A stretch of DNA of 64,000 bases. It comes from Salinarimonas rosea DSM 21201 (GTDB lineage Bacteria > Pseudomonadota > Alphaproteobacteria > Rhizobiales > Beijerinckiaceae). A program made the position numbers and the translations under genes. Shown here piece after piece: positions 16,751 through 25,035 of the stretch. The DNA is taken from assembly GCF_000429045.1 (NCBI RefSeq), contig NZ_AUBC01000005.1, positions 47,947 through 111,946 on the forward strand. Direction: 5' to 3'. Position 1 is the stretch's first letter. Each line of letters opens with the position of its first letter. The notes beneath the pieces are model-generated. The model worked only from the letters and a program-made list of their open reading frames with translations, was not told where the DNA came from and ran no database searches.

Positions 16751-16975
16751 ATGCCCGTCATCACCGTGGCGGCGCCCGAGGGCGCCTGGGACCGCGCTGC
16801 GAAGGAGCGGCTCGTCGCCGAGATCACCGACGCCGTCGTCCGCGTCGGCGGCGAGCGGCAGCGCTCGAACACGCGCATCCTGATCCAGGATGTGCCGGAG
16901 GGGAACTGGGGCTCGGGCGGCAAGGTGTTCGTGCGCGCGCCGGCCGCCCCCAACGAGGAGGGAGGCACGCGATGA
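16751..16975 (+). CDS. 4-oxalocrotonate tautomerase-family small enzyme
   Basis: 74-residue tautomerase. The mature protein would begin at Pro, since MPVITV matches the family start in which Pro1 is the general base after Met removal. This decides the start: ATG 16751 rather than the in-frame codon at 16739. An AAGGAG lies about 10 nt upstream. The helix and second strand (RLVAEITDAVVRVGGERQRS, TRILIQDVPEGNW) follow the 4-OT pattern. It would isomerise enol or dienol acids to conjugated ketoacids. The stop overlaps the dienelactone hydrolase start (ATGA), linking it to an aromatic-like or lactone pathway. Confidence 0.85.
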   Translation: MPVITVAAPEGAWDRAAKERLVAEITDAVVRVGGERQRSNTRILIQDVPEGNWGSGGKVFVRAPAAPNEEGGTR

Positions 16976-17676
16976 CCGCCTCACGCTACGACACGATCCT
17001 CGAGGCCGACGGACGCGCCATGCGCGCCTACGTGAGCCTGCCTCCGGGCGGGCGCGGCCCGGCGCTGGTGCTCGGCGCCGAGATCTTCGGCATCAACCTG
17101 CACATCCGCGAGGTCGCCGACCAATGGGCGGCCGAGGGCTTCGTCGTGGTGGCGCCCGACCTGTTCTGGCGGCTCGAGCCCGGCGTCGAGCTCGGCTACG
17201 ACGGCGAGGATCTCGAGCGGGCGCGCACGCTCTACAGGGCGCTCGACCTCGAGCAGGCGGTGCGCGACGTGGCGGCGACGCTCGACTACGCGGGAGCGCT
17301 GCCCGAATGCACCGGCAAGGTGGGCTACCTCGGCTTCTGCTTCGGCGGCAAGCTGTCGTTCCTGGTCGCGGCCGCCGCCGAGCCGGCCTTCTCGATCGGC
17401 TATTACGGCGTCGGCCTGGACACCATGCTCGACAAGATCGGCGACGTGCACTGCCCGTACATGATGCACTACGGCGGAGCCGACAAGTCGACGCCGCCGG
17501 AGGCGGTGGAGGCCGTGCGCGCGGCCCTGGCGGGACGCCCCGACGCCGTCGTGCACGTCTACGAGGGCGCCGGGCACGGCTTCAACAACTGGCGCAAGGC
17601 GCCGGCCTTCCACGGGGCGGCGTCTCAGCGCGCCTTCGCCCGCTCGCTCTCCTTCGCGAAGGCGGCGCTCTCGTGA
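16972..17676 (+). CDS. Dienelactone hydrolase family protein
   Basis: 234-residue alpha/beta hydrolase. The triad is Cys123 (YLGFCFGG), Asp171 (YGGADKSTP) and His202 (GAGHGFNN), at exactly the numbering of classical dienelactone hydrolase (carboxymethylenebutenolidase). It would open unsaturated lactones to oxo-dienoic acids. Coupling to a 4-OT-like tautomerase supports the lower part of a ring-cleavage or lactone route. It is the last gene of its unit. The stop is followed 10 nt later by a 13-bp perfect hairpin, and its last 52 nt overlap the convergent GntR gene. Confidence 0.88.
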   Translation: MTASRYDTILEADGRAMRAYVSLPPGGRGPALVLGAEIFGINLHIREVADQWAAEGFVVVAPDLFWRLEPGVELGYDGEDLERARTLYRALDLEQAVRDVAATLDYAGALPECTGKVGYLGFCFGGKLSFLVAAAAEPAFSIGYYGVGLDTMLDKIGDVHCPYMMHYGGADKSTPPEAVEAVRAALAGRPDAVVHVYEGAGHGFNNWRKAPAFHGAASQRAFARSLSFAKAALS

Positions 17677-18428
17677 GGCTGCTCGGCCGCGAGCCCCGCT
17701 CCGGCGGGGCTCGCGGCAACGACCCGTGTCCGCCGACGTCGACGAAGCGGCCGGGGAGGGGCGCTCGCACCCTCGGCCTCGCGCTCGGCCGCCAGCGTCG
17801 CGAGCAGCGATTCCGTCGCGCGGGCGATGTGCGACCGCATCAGGGATTCGGCGAGGTCCGGATCGCGGTTGTGCATGGCGCGCACGATCTGCCAGTGCTC
17901 GTCGAACGCCTGCTCGCGGCGACCGGGCAGATCGCCGGAGCGGCGGCGATAGAGCCGCAGCAGGTGGTACAGCTCCTCGGTGAGGAGCTGGCGGGCGCGC
18001 TCGTTGCCGCAGGCCACGGCGACGCGGATGTGCAGGTCGAACGGCTCGCCGGGAATGTCGGCGCTGCGGGCACCGTTGCGGCGGGCCCGCTCCAGGTCCG
18101 CCATCAGCCGGTCGAGCGCCTCGTCGCTCATCGCCTTCGTCGCGAGCCGGCACGCCATCCCTTCCACCACCTCGCGGAGCTGGAAGATCTCGACGACGTC
18201 CTTCTGCGACAGCGAGACGACGCAGGCGCGCATGTAGGGCTCGCGCGTGACCAGCCGCAGGCCCTGCAGCCGCCGCACCGCCTCGCGCACCGTACCGCGG
18301 CTGATGTCGAACCGCTGGGAGAGCGAAACCTCGTTGACCTCGCTGCCGAGCGGCAGCGCCCCCGACAGGATCAGCTCGTAGATTCTCTCGAAGGCCTGCT
18401 CCGCCAACGTGCTCTGCTCACCCGGCAT
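17625..18428 (-). CDS. GntR-family transcriptional regulator (FadR/FCD type), proposed local master regulator
   Basis: 267 residues: a winged HTH at about 10-75 (SLSQRFDISRGTVREAVRRL) and an all-helical FCD ligand domain at about 85-215 with metal-binding type histidines (FDLHIRV, HWQIVRAMH, RSHIA). The start is ATG 18426-18428 after AGGAGG; an earlier in-frame ATG (18479) lies in the promoter. The last 35-40 residues, Arg-rich then low complexity, run across the neighbour's hairpin and into its 3' end, unusual for FCD proteins of about 230 residues. Operator F in its own promoter suggests autoregulation; operators A-H suggest control of the surrounding operons. FCD domains usually sense carboxylates. 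Confidence 0.85.
   Translation of the reverse strand: MPGEQSTLAEQAFERIYELILSGALPLGSEVNEVSLSQRFDISRGTVREAVRRLQGLRLVTREPYMRACVVSLSQKDVVEIFQLREVVEGMACRLATKAMSDEALDRLMADLERARRNGARSADIPGEPFDLHIRVAVACGNERARQLLTEELYHLLRLYRRRSGDLPGRREQAFDEHWQIVRAMHNRDPDLAESLMRSHIARATESLLATLAAEREAEGASAPPRPLRRRRRTRVVAASPAGAGLAAEQPHESAAFAKESERAKAR
17687..17716 (+). terminator. 13-bp perfect hairpin between dienelactone hydrolase and GntR
   Basis: CCGCGAGCCCCGC (17687-17699) and its exact complement at 17704-17716 enclose the loop TCCG. It starts 10 nt after the hydrolase stop and could act on both strands, but it lies inside the reading frame of the GntR C-terminal tail. No T-run is present. Confidence 0.6.
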
Positions 18429-18478
18429 CCGATGTGCGCCTCCTGCGACCGTGATGCCATCTCGTATGTGATCCCCCA

Positions 18479-18496
18479 TAAACTGTCAACGCCTGT
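18479..18496 (-). promoter_or_regulatory. Palindromic operator F and promoter of the GntR gene
   Basis: On the minus strand ACAGGCGTTGACAGTTTA carries the GTTGACA core. TTGACA is followed after 17 nt by TACGAG, a possible -10. It lies 50 bp before the GntR start, consistent with autoregulation. Confidence 0.5.
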
Positions 18497-18554
18497 GGGC
18501 AATCCGTGCGTGCGTAAAGCCGACGCGCGGCGACCGTCCGGATCCGAATCGCGA

Positions 18555-18572
18555 CATAGTGTTGACAGTTTT
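18555..18572 (+). promoter_or_regulatory. Palindromic operator G
   Basis: CATAGTGTTGACAGTTTT, with TTGACA as a likely -35 element, lies 56 bp before the aconitase start. It forms a tandem pair with operator H, whose centre is 28 bp away (close to three helical turns). Confidence 0.55.
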
Positions 18573-18582
18573 GTGGCGGCTG

Positions 18583-18600
18583 CTTAGTGTCGACATCGTC
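18583..18600 (+). promoter_or_regulatory. Palindromic operator H
   Basis: CTTAGTGTCGACATCGTC contains the self-complementary octamer TGTCGACA. It lies between operator G and the ribosome site, where a bound repressor would block the aconitase operon. Confidence 0.45.
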
Positions 18601-18628
18601 GAGGCGCACGCCGAACGAGGAGGATGCC

Positions 18629-21379
18629 ATGGCCGAGCAGATCGCCCCAGGGGCGGACGCCTTCCGCCCGCTGCCGGAGGCCGGACGGCAGGGCGCCTTC
18701 CTCGACCTCGCGTCCCTCGGCGTGCTCTCGCCCGCGGAGCTGGGCGCCCTCCCCTACACCATTCGCATCCTCGCGGAGAACGCGGCTCGCAACGCCGGGC
18801 CGGGCTTCGCCGACGCGGACGACGTGATGCGGCTGCTGTCGTGGCGCCCCGGCGTCGAGCCGTTCACCGTCCCGCTGCGGGCCTCCCGCGTGCTGCTGCC
18901 CGACTCGAGCGGCCTTCCCGCGCTGATGGATCTCGCGGCCCTGCGCGGCGCGCTGGCGCGGCGCGGCCTCGATCCGAGCGTGGTCGAGCCGCAGGCGCCC
19001 GTGGATCTCGTGGTCGACCATTCGCTGACTGTCGACTTCTTCAACCGTCCCGACGCCGCGTCGCTCAACGTGGCGCGCGAGTTCGAGCGCAATGCCGAGC
19101 GCTACCGCTTCCTGAAATGGGCGGAGCAGGCCTTCGTCGGCCTGCGCATCGTCCCCCCCGGCATGGGCATCGTCCATCAGGTCCACATCGAGCGCCTCGC
19201 CGCGGTCGTCGCGACCGAGGAGCGTGACGGACGCACCGTCGCCTTCCCCGAGTTCGTGCTGGGCGGGGATTCGCACACGCCGATGGTCAACGCCCTCGGC
19301 GTGCTGGCCTGGGGCGTCGGCGGCGTCGACGCCGAATCCGCGATGCTCGGCCGGGCCTATGTCGTGCCGGTGCCGCGGGTCGTCGGCGTGCGCCTCACGG
19401 GACGGCTGCGCGAGGGGGCGACCACGACGGATCTCGTCCTCACCGTCACCGAGCGCCTGCGCCGCGTCGGCGTCGTCGGCGCCTTCGTCGAGTTCGTCGG
19501 ACCCGGCGTCTCGGCCCTCTCCGTCCCCGACCGCGCCACGATCGCGAACATGGCGCCGGAGTACGGCGCGACGGTCGGCTTCTTCCCCGTCGACGAGAGC
19601 ACCCTCGTCTACCTGCGCCAGACGGCGCGCGAGCCCGAGCACGTCGCGCTCGTCGAGGCGCATGCCCGGGCGGCCGGTCTGTTCCGCGACGAGAATACGC
19701 CGATCCCCGAGTACGACACCTTGGTCGAGCTCGCCCTCGACGAGGTCGTTCCCTGCGTCGCCGGGCCGCGACGGCCCCAGGACCGCGTCGCGCTCGCGGA
19801 CGTCAAGAGCGGCTTCGCCGCGGCGCTCACGCGGACGCGGGACGAGGGCGGCTTCGGCGTCGACGACAGCGAGGCCGGGCGCAGCGTCGAGATCGAGATC
19901 GACGGCCGGCGCGAGACGCTCCGGCACGGCTCCCTCGCCATCGCGGCCATCACCGCCTGCACCAACACGTCCAACCCGGGCGTCATGCTCGCGGCGGGCC
20001 TCCTCGCGCGCAAGGCGTGCGAGGCGGGTCTGCACCCTCCCGCCCACGTGAAGACCTCGCTCGCGCCCGGCTCCCGGGTGGTGACGCGGTATCTCGAGGA
20101 GACCGGGCTGCTCGAGCCGCTCCAGCGCCTCGGGTTCCACATCGTCGGCTACGGCTGCACGACGTGCAGCGGCAAGTCGGGCCCGCTGCCTCCGCCGGTG
20201 GCCCGGGCCGTCGAGGAGCAGAACCTCGTTCTCGCGGCCGTCGCCTCCTCGAACCGCAACTTCGAGGGGCGCATCCACCGCCAGGTGCGCGCGGCCTATC
20301 TCGCCTCGCCGCCTCTCGTCGTCGCCTATGCGCTCGCCGGGCGCGTCGACTTCGACATCACCACGGAGCCCCTGGGCGTTCGTGCCGGCGGCGAGCCCGT
20401 CTACCTTCGCGACATCTGGCCGACCAAGGCGGAGATCGACGCGCTGATCGGACGATCGCAGGCGCCGGATCTCTATCGCGAGAACTACGCGAAGATCTTC
20501 GCGGGCACGGAGCACTGGCAGGCCCTCGATGCGCCGAAGGGCCCGCTCTTCTCCTGGGATCCGAGCTCGACCTATCTGCTGGAGCCGCCCTTCTTCGCTC
20601 TGGCCGAGCAGGCCGCGACGAGCGGGCTGGCGGACACGATCACGGACGCGCGGGTCCTCGGCGCCTACGGCGACATGCTCACGACCGACCACATCTCCCC
20701 GGCCGGGGAGATCCCCGTCGACAGCGAGGCCGGAAAGCTCCTCGTGGCGAGCGGGGTCGAGCCGCGCTCGTTCAACGCTTTCACGATGCGTCGCGGGAAC
20801 CACGAGGTGATGGTGCGCGGCACCTTCGCGCATCCGCGGATTCACAACATGATCGCGGCGGACCTGGCGCCGGGGCAGACCCTGAAGCTGCCGGAGGAGG
20901 AGCGCGTCTCGGTCTACGAGGCGTCGCGGCGCTACCGTGAGGAGGGTACGCCTCTCGTCGTGCTCGGGGGTCAGGCCTACGGGATGGGATCGAGCCGGGA
21001 CTGGGCGGCGAAGGGGCCGTCCCTGCTCGGCGTCCGGATCGTCATCGCGGAGAGCTACGAGCGGATCCACCGCGCCAATCTCGTTTCGCTCGGCGTGGTG
21101 CCGCTGACCTTTCCCGCAGGGGAGAGCTGGCGCTCGCTCGCGCTGGACGGGCGGGAAACCTACACGATCGAAGGCTTGCGCGCCGGGGTCGAGCGCGGCG
21201 CGCCGGTCGCGGTGACGGCGACGCGGGCGGACGGGACGCAGATCCGGTTCGAGGCGCGCGCCGCGATCGCGGGCCCCGCCGAAGCGCGGATGCTCGAGAC
21301 GGGCGGCATCTTCGAAGCGTTCCTCGAACGCATGGCCGGCGAGGCGCAGGCGCGGCGAACCCGCCCTGCGACGGGCTGA
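18629..21379 (+). CDS. Aconitase-family hydratase (AcnA-like) with variant cluster loop
   Basis: 916-residue 4Fe-4S hydro-lyase of the AcnA/IRP1 branch. ATG 18629 follows AGGAGG by 5 nt; an in-frame GTG at 18587 lies inside operator H. Cluster ligands are Cys444 (ITACTNTSNP) and Cys510/Cys513 (GCTTC). Substrate residues include GDSHTPMVN, SNRNFEGR and GSSRDWAAKG. Where AcnA has CIGNSGPL, this protein has CSGKSGPL, so residues next to the cluster differ. As the first gene of an operon with an isocitrate lyase-superfamily enzyme, an FAD dehydrogenase and a tricarboxylate importer, it may hydrate cis-aconitate or a substituted analogue rather than serve the citric acid cycle. Confidence 0.88.
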   Translation: MAEQIAPGADAFRPLPEAGRQGAFLDLASLGVLSPAELGALPYTIRILAENAARNAGPGFADADDVMRLLSWRPGVEPFTVPLRASRVLLPDSSGLPALMDLAALRGALARRGLDPSVVEPQAPVDLVVDHSLTVDFFNRPDAASLNVAREFERNAERYRFLKWAEQAFVGLRIVPPGMGIVHQVHIERLAAVVATEERDGRTVAFPEFVLGGDSHTPMVNALGVLAWGVGGVDAESAMLGRAYVVPVPRVVGVRLTGRLREGATTTDLVLTVTERLRRVGVVGAFVEFVGPGVSALSVPDRATIANMAPEYGATVGFFPVDESTLVYLRQTAREPEHVALVEAHARAAGLFRDENTPIPEYDTLVELALDEVVPCVAGPRRPQDRVALADVKSGFAAALTRTRDEGGFGVDDSEAGRSVEIEIDGRRETLRHGSLAIAAITACTNTSNPGVMLAAGLLARKACEAGLHPPAHVKTSLAPGSRVVTRYLEETGLLEPLQRLGFHIVGYGCTTCSGKSGPLPPPVARAVEEQNLVLAAVASSNRNFEGRIHRQVRAAYLASPPLVVAYALAGRVDFDITTEPLGVRAGGEPVYLRDIWPTKAEIDALIGRSQAPDLYRENYAKIFAGTEHWQALDAPKGPLFSWDPSSTYLLEPPFFALAEQAATSGLADTITDARVLGAYGDMLTTDHISPAGEIPVDSEAGKLLVASGVEPRSFNAFTMRRGNHEVMVRGTFAHPRIHNMIAADLAPGQTLKLPEEERVSVYEASRRYREEGTPLVVLGGQAYGMGSSRDWAAKGPSLLGVRIVIAESYERIHRANLVSLGVVPLTFPAGESWRSLALDGRETYTIEGLRAGVERGAPVAVTATRADGTQIRFEARAAIAGPAEARMLETGGIFEAFLERMAGEAQARRTRPATG

Positions 21380-21398
21380 GCGGCGAGGCGCGAGACGT

Positions 21399-21430
21399 GC
21401 CGGGAATTCCCGGCGGGGGGCACCCCGCCG
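21399..21430 (+). other. Two overlapping inverted repeats between aconitase and lyase genes
   Basis: GCCGGGAATTCCCGGC (21399-21414) is a perfect 16-bp palindrome. Overlapping it, CGGCGGGG and CCCCGCCG (21411-21430) form an 8-bp stem with a GGCA loop. They begin 19 nt after the aconitase stop and could give alternative mRNA folds that tune expression of the lyase. Confidence 0.5.
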
Positions 21431-21471
21431 AAGGACGACAGTGGAAACGCGTGAAGAAGGCGGCGAACACG

Positions 21472-22419
21472 ATGACGGGTGCGACAGCGACGAAGAGCAA
21501 GGCGCGGATCTATCGGGACCTGCTCGAGAGCGGCGAATTCATTGTCTCTCCCGGCGTGTACGACGGGTACAGCGCGCGCCTCGCGCAGGAAGCCGGGTTC
21601 AAGACGGCGGCCACCAGCGGTGCGGCGATCGCGAATGCGCTGCTCGGGATGGAGGACGTGGGCGTCCTCGGGCTCAACGAGAACGTGGCCCACTGCCGCA
21701 ACATCGCGCGGGCCGTCGACATCCCCCTGACCTGCGACGCGGACACCGGCTACGGCAATCCCGTCAACGTCTACTTCACGACGCAGCTCTTCGAGGAGGC
21801 CGGCGCCGCCGGCATCAACATCGAGGACCAGGTCTCGCCCAAGCGCTGCGGCCACATGCCCGGCAAGGAGGTCGTCCCCGCCGAGGAGATGGCCAAGAAG
21901 ATCGAGGCCGCCTGCCTCGCGCGCCGCGACGACGCCTTCGTCGTGGTGGCGCGCACCGACAGCCTCGCCATGGAGGGCATCGAGGGCGCCGTGGCGCGTG
22001 TCCGGCTCTACGCCGAGGCGGGCGCCGACATGATCTTCCCCGACGCGGTGCGGTCGGAAGACGACATCGCGCGGATCGTCGAGGCTGCCGGCGTGCCGGT
22101 GACGATCAACATGGGCTTCGGCATCCGCGAGCGGCCGACCTCTCCCCTCATTCCGATCCCCCGCCTGAAGGCGCTCGGGGTCCGGCGCATCAGCCTGCCG
22201 CGCATGCTCCCGGCGGCCGCGATCAAGGGCATGAAGGAGGCCCTGCGGATCATGCGCGAGGTGGCCGATACCGGCGTGCCCGCGAACCGGCCCGACCTCC
22301 TGGTCTCGATCGACGAGATCTGGGGCCTGATGGGCTTCGACGGGATCCGGGAGCTGGAAGAGAAGCTCCTCGTCACCTCCGCCCTCGAGGCGAAGTACGG
22401 CGCGAGCCGCGGAGACTGA
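21472..22419 (+). CDS. Isocitrate lyase/PEP mutase-superfamily C-C lyase
   Basis: 315 residues of the ICL/PEPM superfamily. CDADTGYGNPVNV carries the Mg-binding aspartates, and KRCGH at residues 124-128 is the KKCGH-type loop of lyases, with Cys126 as catalytic acid. The C-terminal DLLVSIDEIWGLMGFDGIRELEEKLL matches the 2-methylisocitrate / 2,3-dimethylmalate / oxaloacetate lyase group. It would cleave a 2-hydroxy tri- or dicarboxylate to pyruvate or glyoxylate plus a dicarboxylate. The start is ATG 21472; GTG codons at 21397 and 21451 are alternatives. It is followed 2 nt later by the FAD dehydrogenase gene. Confidence 0.87.
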   Translation: MTGATATKSKARIYRDLLESGEFIVSPGVYDGYSARLAQEAGFKTAATSGAAIANALLGMEDVGVLGLNENVAHCRNIARAVDIPLTCDADTGYGNPVNVYFTTQLFEEAGAAGINIEDQVSPKRCGHMPGKEVVPAEEMAKKIEAACLARRDDAFVVVARTDSLAMEGIEGAVARVRLYAEAGADMIFPDAVRSEDDIARIVEAAGVPVTINMGFGIRERPTSPLIPIPRLKALGVRRISLPRMLPAAAIKGMKEALRIMREVADTGVPANRPDLLVSIDEIWGLMGFDGIRELEEKLLVTSALEAKYGASRGD

Positions 22420-22421
22420 CG

Positions 22422-23876
22422 ATGACCGTCGCGATGGCTCCGGGCGTCGTTCCCGCCCCCTGGGTCGAGGGAAAGGGCGAGCCCGACCTCTCGGTGGACG
22501 TGCTCGTGATCGGCGCGGGCGGAGCCGGCCTCGTTGCCGCGCTCGCCGCCGCCGAGGCCGGCGCGGACGTCGCCGTGGTGGAGAAGGGCGAGCGCCTCGC
22601 CGGCAACACCGCCCTGTCGAGCGGATCGATTCCCGCTGCCGGCACGCGCTTCCAGCACGCCGCGGGCGTGAGCGACGATCCCGCCCGTTTCGCCGCGGAC
22701 CTTCGCCGGGTCGGCGGCCCGCACGACGCCGATCATCTCGTCGACGTCCTGGCGGGGGTCTCGGGGCCGCTGGTGGAGTGGCTCGTCGACGTCGCGGCCG
22801 TGCGTCTCACGCTCGTCGAGACGTACCGCCACGTGGGCCACAGCGTGAACCGTCTGCACGCGCCGCCGTCCCGGAAGGGAGCGGATCTGCTGCGCGACCT
22901 GGAGAGGGCGGTCGCCGAGCGCGCGGTGCCGGTGGCGCTCGGGAATGCGTGCGTCGCCCTCTTCACGGACGGCGACGGCGCCGTCTGCGGCGCCCGCACC
23001 CGGACCCGCGACGGCGCGGGGGCGGACATCGCCGCGCGTGCGGTCGTCCTGGCGACCAACGGCTTCGGCGCCAACCCGGCTCTCAAGGCGCGCTTCTGCC
23101 CGCAGGCGGCGAACCTCGCGCATGCGGGCGCCGGCACGAGCGAGGGCGAGGCGATCCTCTGGGGCGAGGCGCTCGGCGCCCGTCTCGCCAACGTGGGCGC
23201 GTTCCAGGGCCATTCGGCCCTGGCCCAGCCGCACGGCTCCCTGGTCACCTGGACCGTCGTCGAGAAGGGCGGGATCGTCGTCGACGAGACCGGTAGGCGC
23301 TTCGCCGACGAGACGCTCGGATACTCCGCCTTCGTCGCACCGCTGGTCACCGCCGGCGGCCGGGCGATCCTCGTCTACGACCGGCGGATCCGGGACATGA
23401 CCGCCGAGGGACAGGAGGAGTTCGCCGAGCTCGTCCACGCCGGCGGCGCCATCGAGGCCCCGGATCTCGAGACGCTCGCGGACCGGCTCGGACTCGACCC
23501 GGTCGCCCTGGCGCAGAGCGTCGCCGACGCCGGAGCCGCGGCGCGGGGCGAGGCGGCCGATTCGTTCGGCCGCACGAGCTTCGGGATCGGGCCGTTGCAG
23601 GCCCCGTTCGTCGCCACCCGCATCGCACCGGCGCTGTTCCATACGCAGGGCGGCCTCGCCGTCGATGCGCAGGCGCGGGTCGTCGGCGCAGACGGCGCGC
23701 CGATCCGCGGATTGTGGGCGGCGGGCGGTGCGGCGGCCGGGGTCAGCGGCCGGGACGGGCCGGGCGGCTACGTGTCCGGCAACGGGCTGCTCGCCGCGCT
23801 CGGGCTCGGCCTGGTCGCCGGGCGCGCCGGAGCCGGCGCCGCCTTGGACAATCGCGAAATTCGTCACATCGGCTGA
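22422..23876 (+). CDS. FAD-dependent dehydrogenase (fumarate reductase/KstD/TcuA-like flavoprotein)
   Basis: 484 residues with an N-terminal FAD fold VLVIGAGGAGLVAALAAAEAG (starting near residue 28) and a glycine-rich adenine-binding close GGYVSGNGLLAALGLGLVAG at the C-terminus. The capping domain in between (residues 130-360) is typical of succinate/fumarate and 3-ketosteroid dehydrogenases. Tricarballylate dehydrogenase TcuA, which makes cis-aconitate, belongs to this group. Next to an aconitase and a tricarboxylate importer, oxidation of a saturated tri- or dicarboxylate is the best guess. No cytochrome or electron-transfer partner is adjacent. Confidence 0.82.
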   Translation: MTVAMAPGVVPAPWVEGKGEPDLSVDVLVIGAGGAGLVAALAAAEAGADVAVVEKGERLAGNTALSSGSIPAAGTRFQHAAGVSDDPARFAADLRRVGGPHDADHLVDVLAGVSGPLVEWLVDVAAVRLTLVETYRHVGHSVNRLHAPPSRKGADLLRDLERAVAERAVPVALGNACVALFTDGDGAVCGARTRTRDGAGADIAARAVVLATNGFGANPALKARFCPQAANLAHAGAGTSEGEAILWGEALGARLANVGAFQGHSALAQPHGSLVTWTVVEKGGIVVDETGRRFADETLGYSAFVAPLVTAGGRAILVYDRRIRDMTAEGQEEFAELVHAGGAIEAPDLETLADRLGLDPVALAQSVADAGAAARGEAADSFGRTSFGIGPLQAPFVATRIAPALFHTQGGLAVDAQARVVGADGAPIRGLWAAGGAAAGVSGRDGPGGYVSGNGLLAALGLGLVAGRAGAGAALDNREIRHIG

Positions 23877-23945
23877 GGCAGCGGTCGACGGAGGCGGCGG
23901 GCGCAACGCCCGCATGTCAGTGCTGCTTTCATCGGGAGGACCGAG

Positions 23946-24908
23946 ATGATCACGAGACGCACCTTCTTCGCCGGCGCAGCCGGCTTGGCCATGGCCGCCA
24001 CCGCGGTGACCGGCGCGGCCGCCTTCCCCACCGACACGATCAGCATCGTCGTGCCCTACTCCCCGGGCGCGACCGACACCCTGGCGCGCACGCTCGTGCC
24101 GGAGCTCGAGAAGATCCTCGGCCAGACGATCCTGGTCGAGACCCGCCCCGGTGCCGGCGGCACCGTCGGCGCGAACTTCGTCGCCAACTCGGCCGAGGCC
24201 GACGGCCACACGCTGCTGTTCGCGGTGAGCTCGGTGCAGACCGTCGCTCCCCACCAGCGCGAGCTGCCCTACGCATTCGAGGACCTCAAGCCCGTGGCGC
24301 GGATCACCGCCGGCCCCAACATGATGGCCGCCCGGACCGACGCACCCTTCGGCACGCTCGAGGAGCTCGTCGCCTACGCGAAGGCGAACCCCGGTGCCGT
24401 CACGTTCGGCAGCGCCGGCACCGGCGGCGCGACCCATCTCGCGGGCGAGGCCTTCGCGCGCGCGGCCGGCGTCGAGCTCAACCACATCCCGTTCGAGGGC
24501 GTGACGCCCGCCGTGGCGGCGACCGTGGGCGGCACGATCGATCTCGTGCTCGGCTTCGCGTCCGCGCTGATGCCGCAGGTCGCGGGCGGCAATCTCGTCG
24601 CCATCGCGCAGTTCGGCGACGAGCGCGCCTCCGTCGTTCCGGACGTCACCACCCTGAAGGAGGGCGGGGTCGACCTGTCGATGCCGCCGAACATCGGCGT
24701 GTGGGTCCCGGCGGAGACCCCGGACGACGTGGTCGCGACCCTCGAGGCCGCGTTCGAGCAGGCGGCGGCGTCCGAGGCCTTCCAGCAGCACGCCAGGAAT
24801 TCCCTGACCGAGGTCGACTTCATCGGTTCGGAGGCGTTCGCGCAGGAGCTCGAGCGCGAGGACGCCTTCTTCGCCGACCTCCTCGCCGCGCTCGGCATGA
24901 CCAAGTGA
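23946..24908 (+). CDS. tctC: Tripartite tricarboxylate transporter solute-binding protein TctC, system 3
   Basis: 320-residue Bug-family receptor. The leader MITRRTFFAGAAGLAMAA carries a twin-arginine (TRRTFF) motif, so Tat export is possible. ISIVVPYSPGATDTLARTLV and PGAGGTVGANFVANSAEADGHT form the ligand site. A GGGAGG ribosome site lies at 23935-23940. It is separated by 69 nt from the dehydrogenase gene and by 127 nt, including a 15-bp hairpin, from tctB. Its position places it as receptor for the compound metabolised by the aconitase-lyase-dehydrogenase set. Confidence 0.9.
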   Translation: MITRRTFFAGAAGLAMAATAVTGAAAFPTDTISIVVPYSPGATDTLARTLVPELEKILGQTILVETRPGAGGTVGANFVANSAEADGHTLLFAVSSVQTVAPHQRELPYAFEDLKPVARITAGPNMMAARTDAPFGTLEELVAYAKANPGAVTFGSAGTGGATHLAGEAFARAAGVELNHIPFEGVTPAVAATVGGTIDLVLGFASALMPQVAGGNLVAIAQFGDERASVVPDVTTLKEGGVDLSMPPNIGVWVPAETPDDVVATLEAAFEQAAASEAFQQHARNSLTEVDFIGSEAFAQELEREDAFFADLLAALGMTK

Positions 24909-24951
24909 TCCCGGCCGGGTAAGTGTGACCGTTCGAGCAGGCGAGCGGACG

Positions 24952-24985
24952 GCGGGCGGACGGAGCCGCGGCTCCGCCCGCCCGC
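24952..24985 (+). terminator. 15-bp hairpin between tctC and tctB (system 3)
   Basis: Positions 24952-24966 pair with 24971-24985 (one A-C mismatch) around a CGCG loop. It lies 43 nt after the tctC stop with no T-run following, resembling the stems behind the other receptor genes. Confidence 0.6.
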
Positions 24986-25035
24986 GATATCGACGCGCCG
25001 CCACGCTCGTTGCCGATGCGAAGGAGTTCAGCCTC

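Noticed and set aside
19024-19040. CTGACTGTCGACTTCTTC inside the aconitase gene as another operator
   Set aside because: Only the GTCGAC centre matches; the arms differ and the residues encoded are conserved in aconitases.
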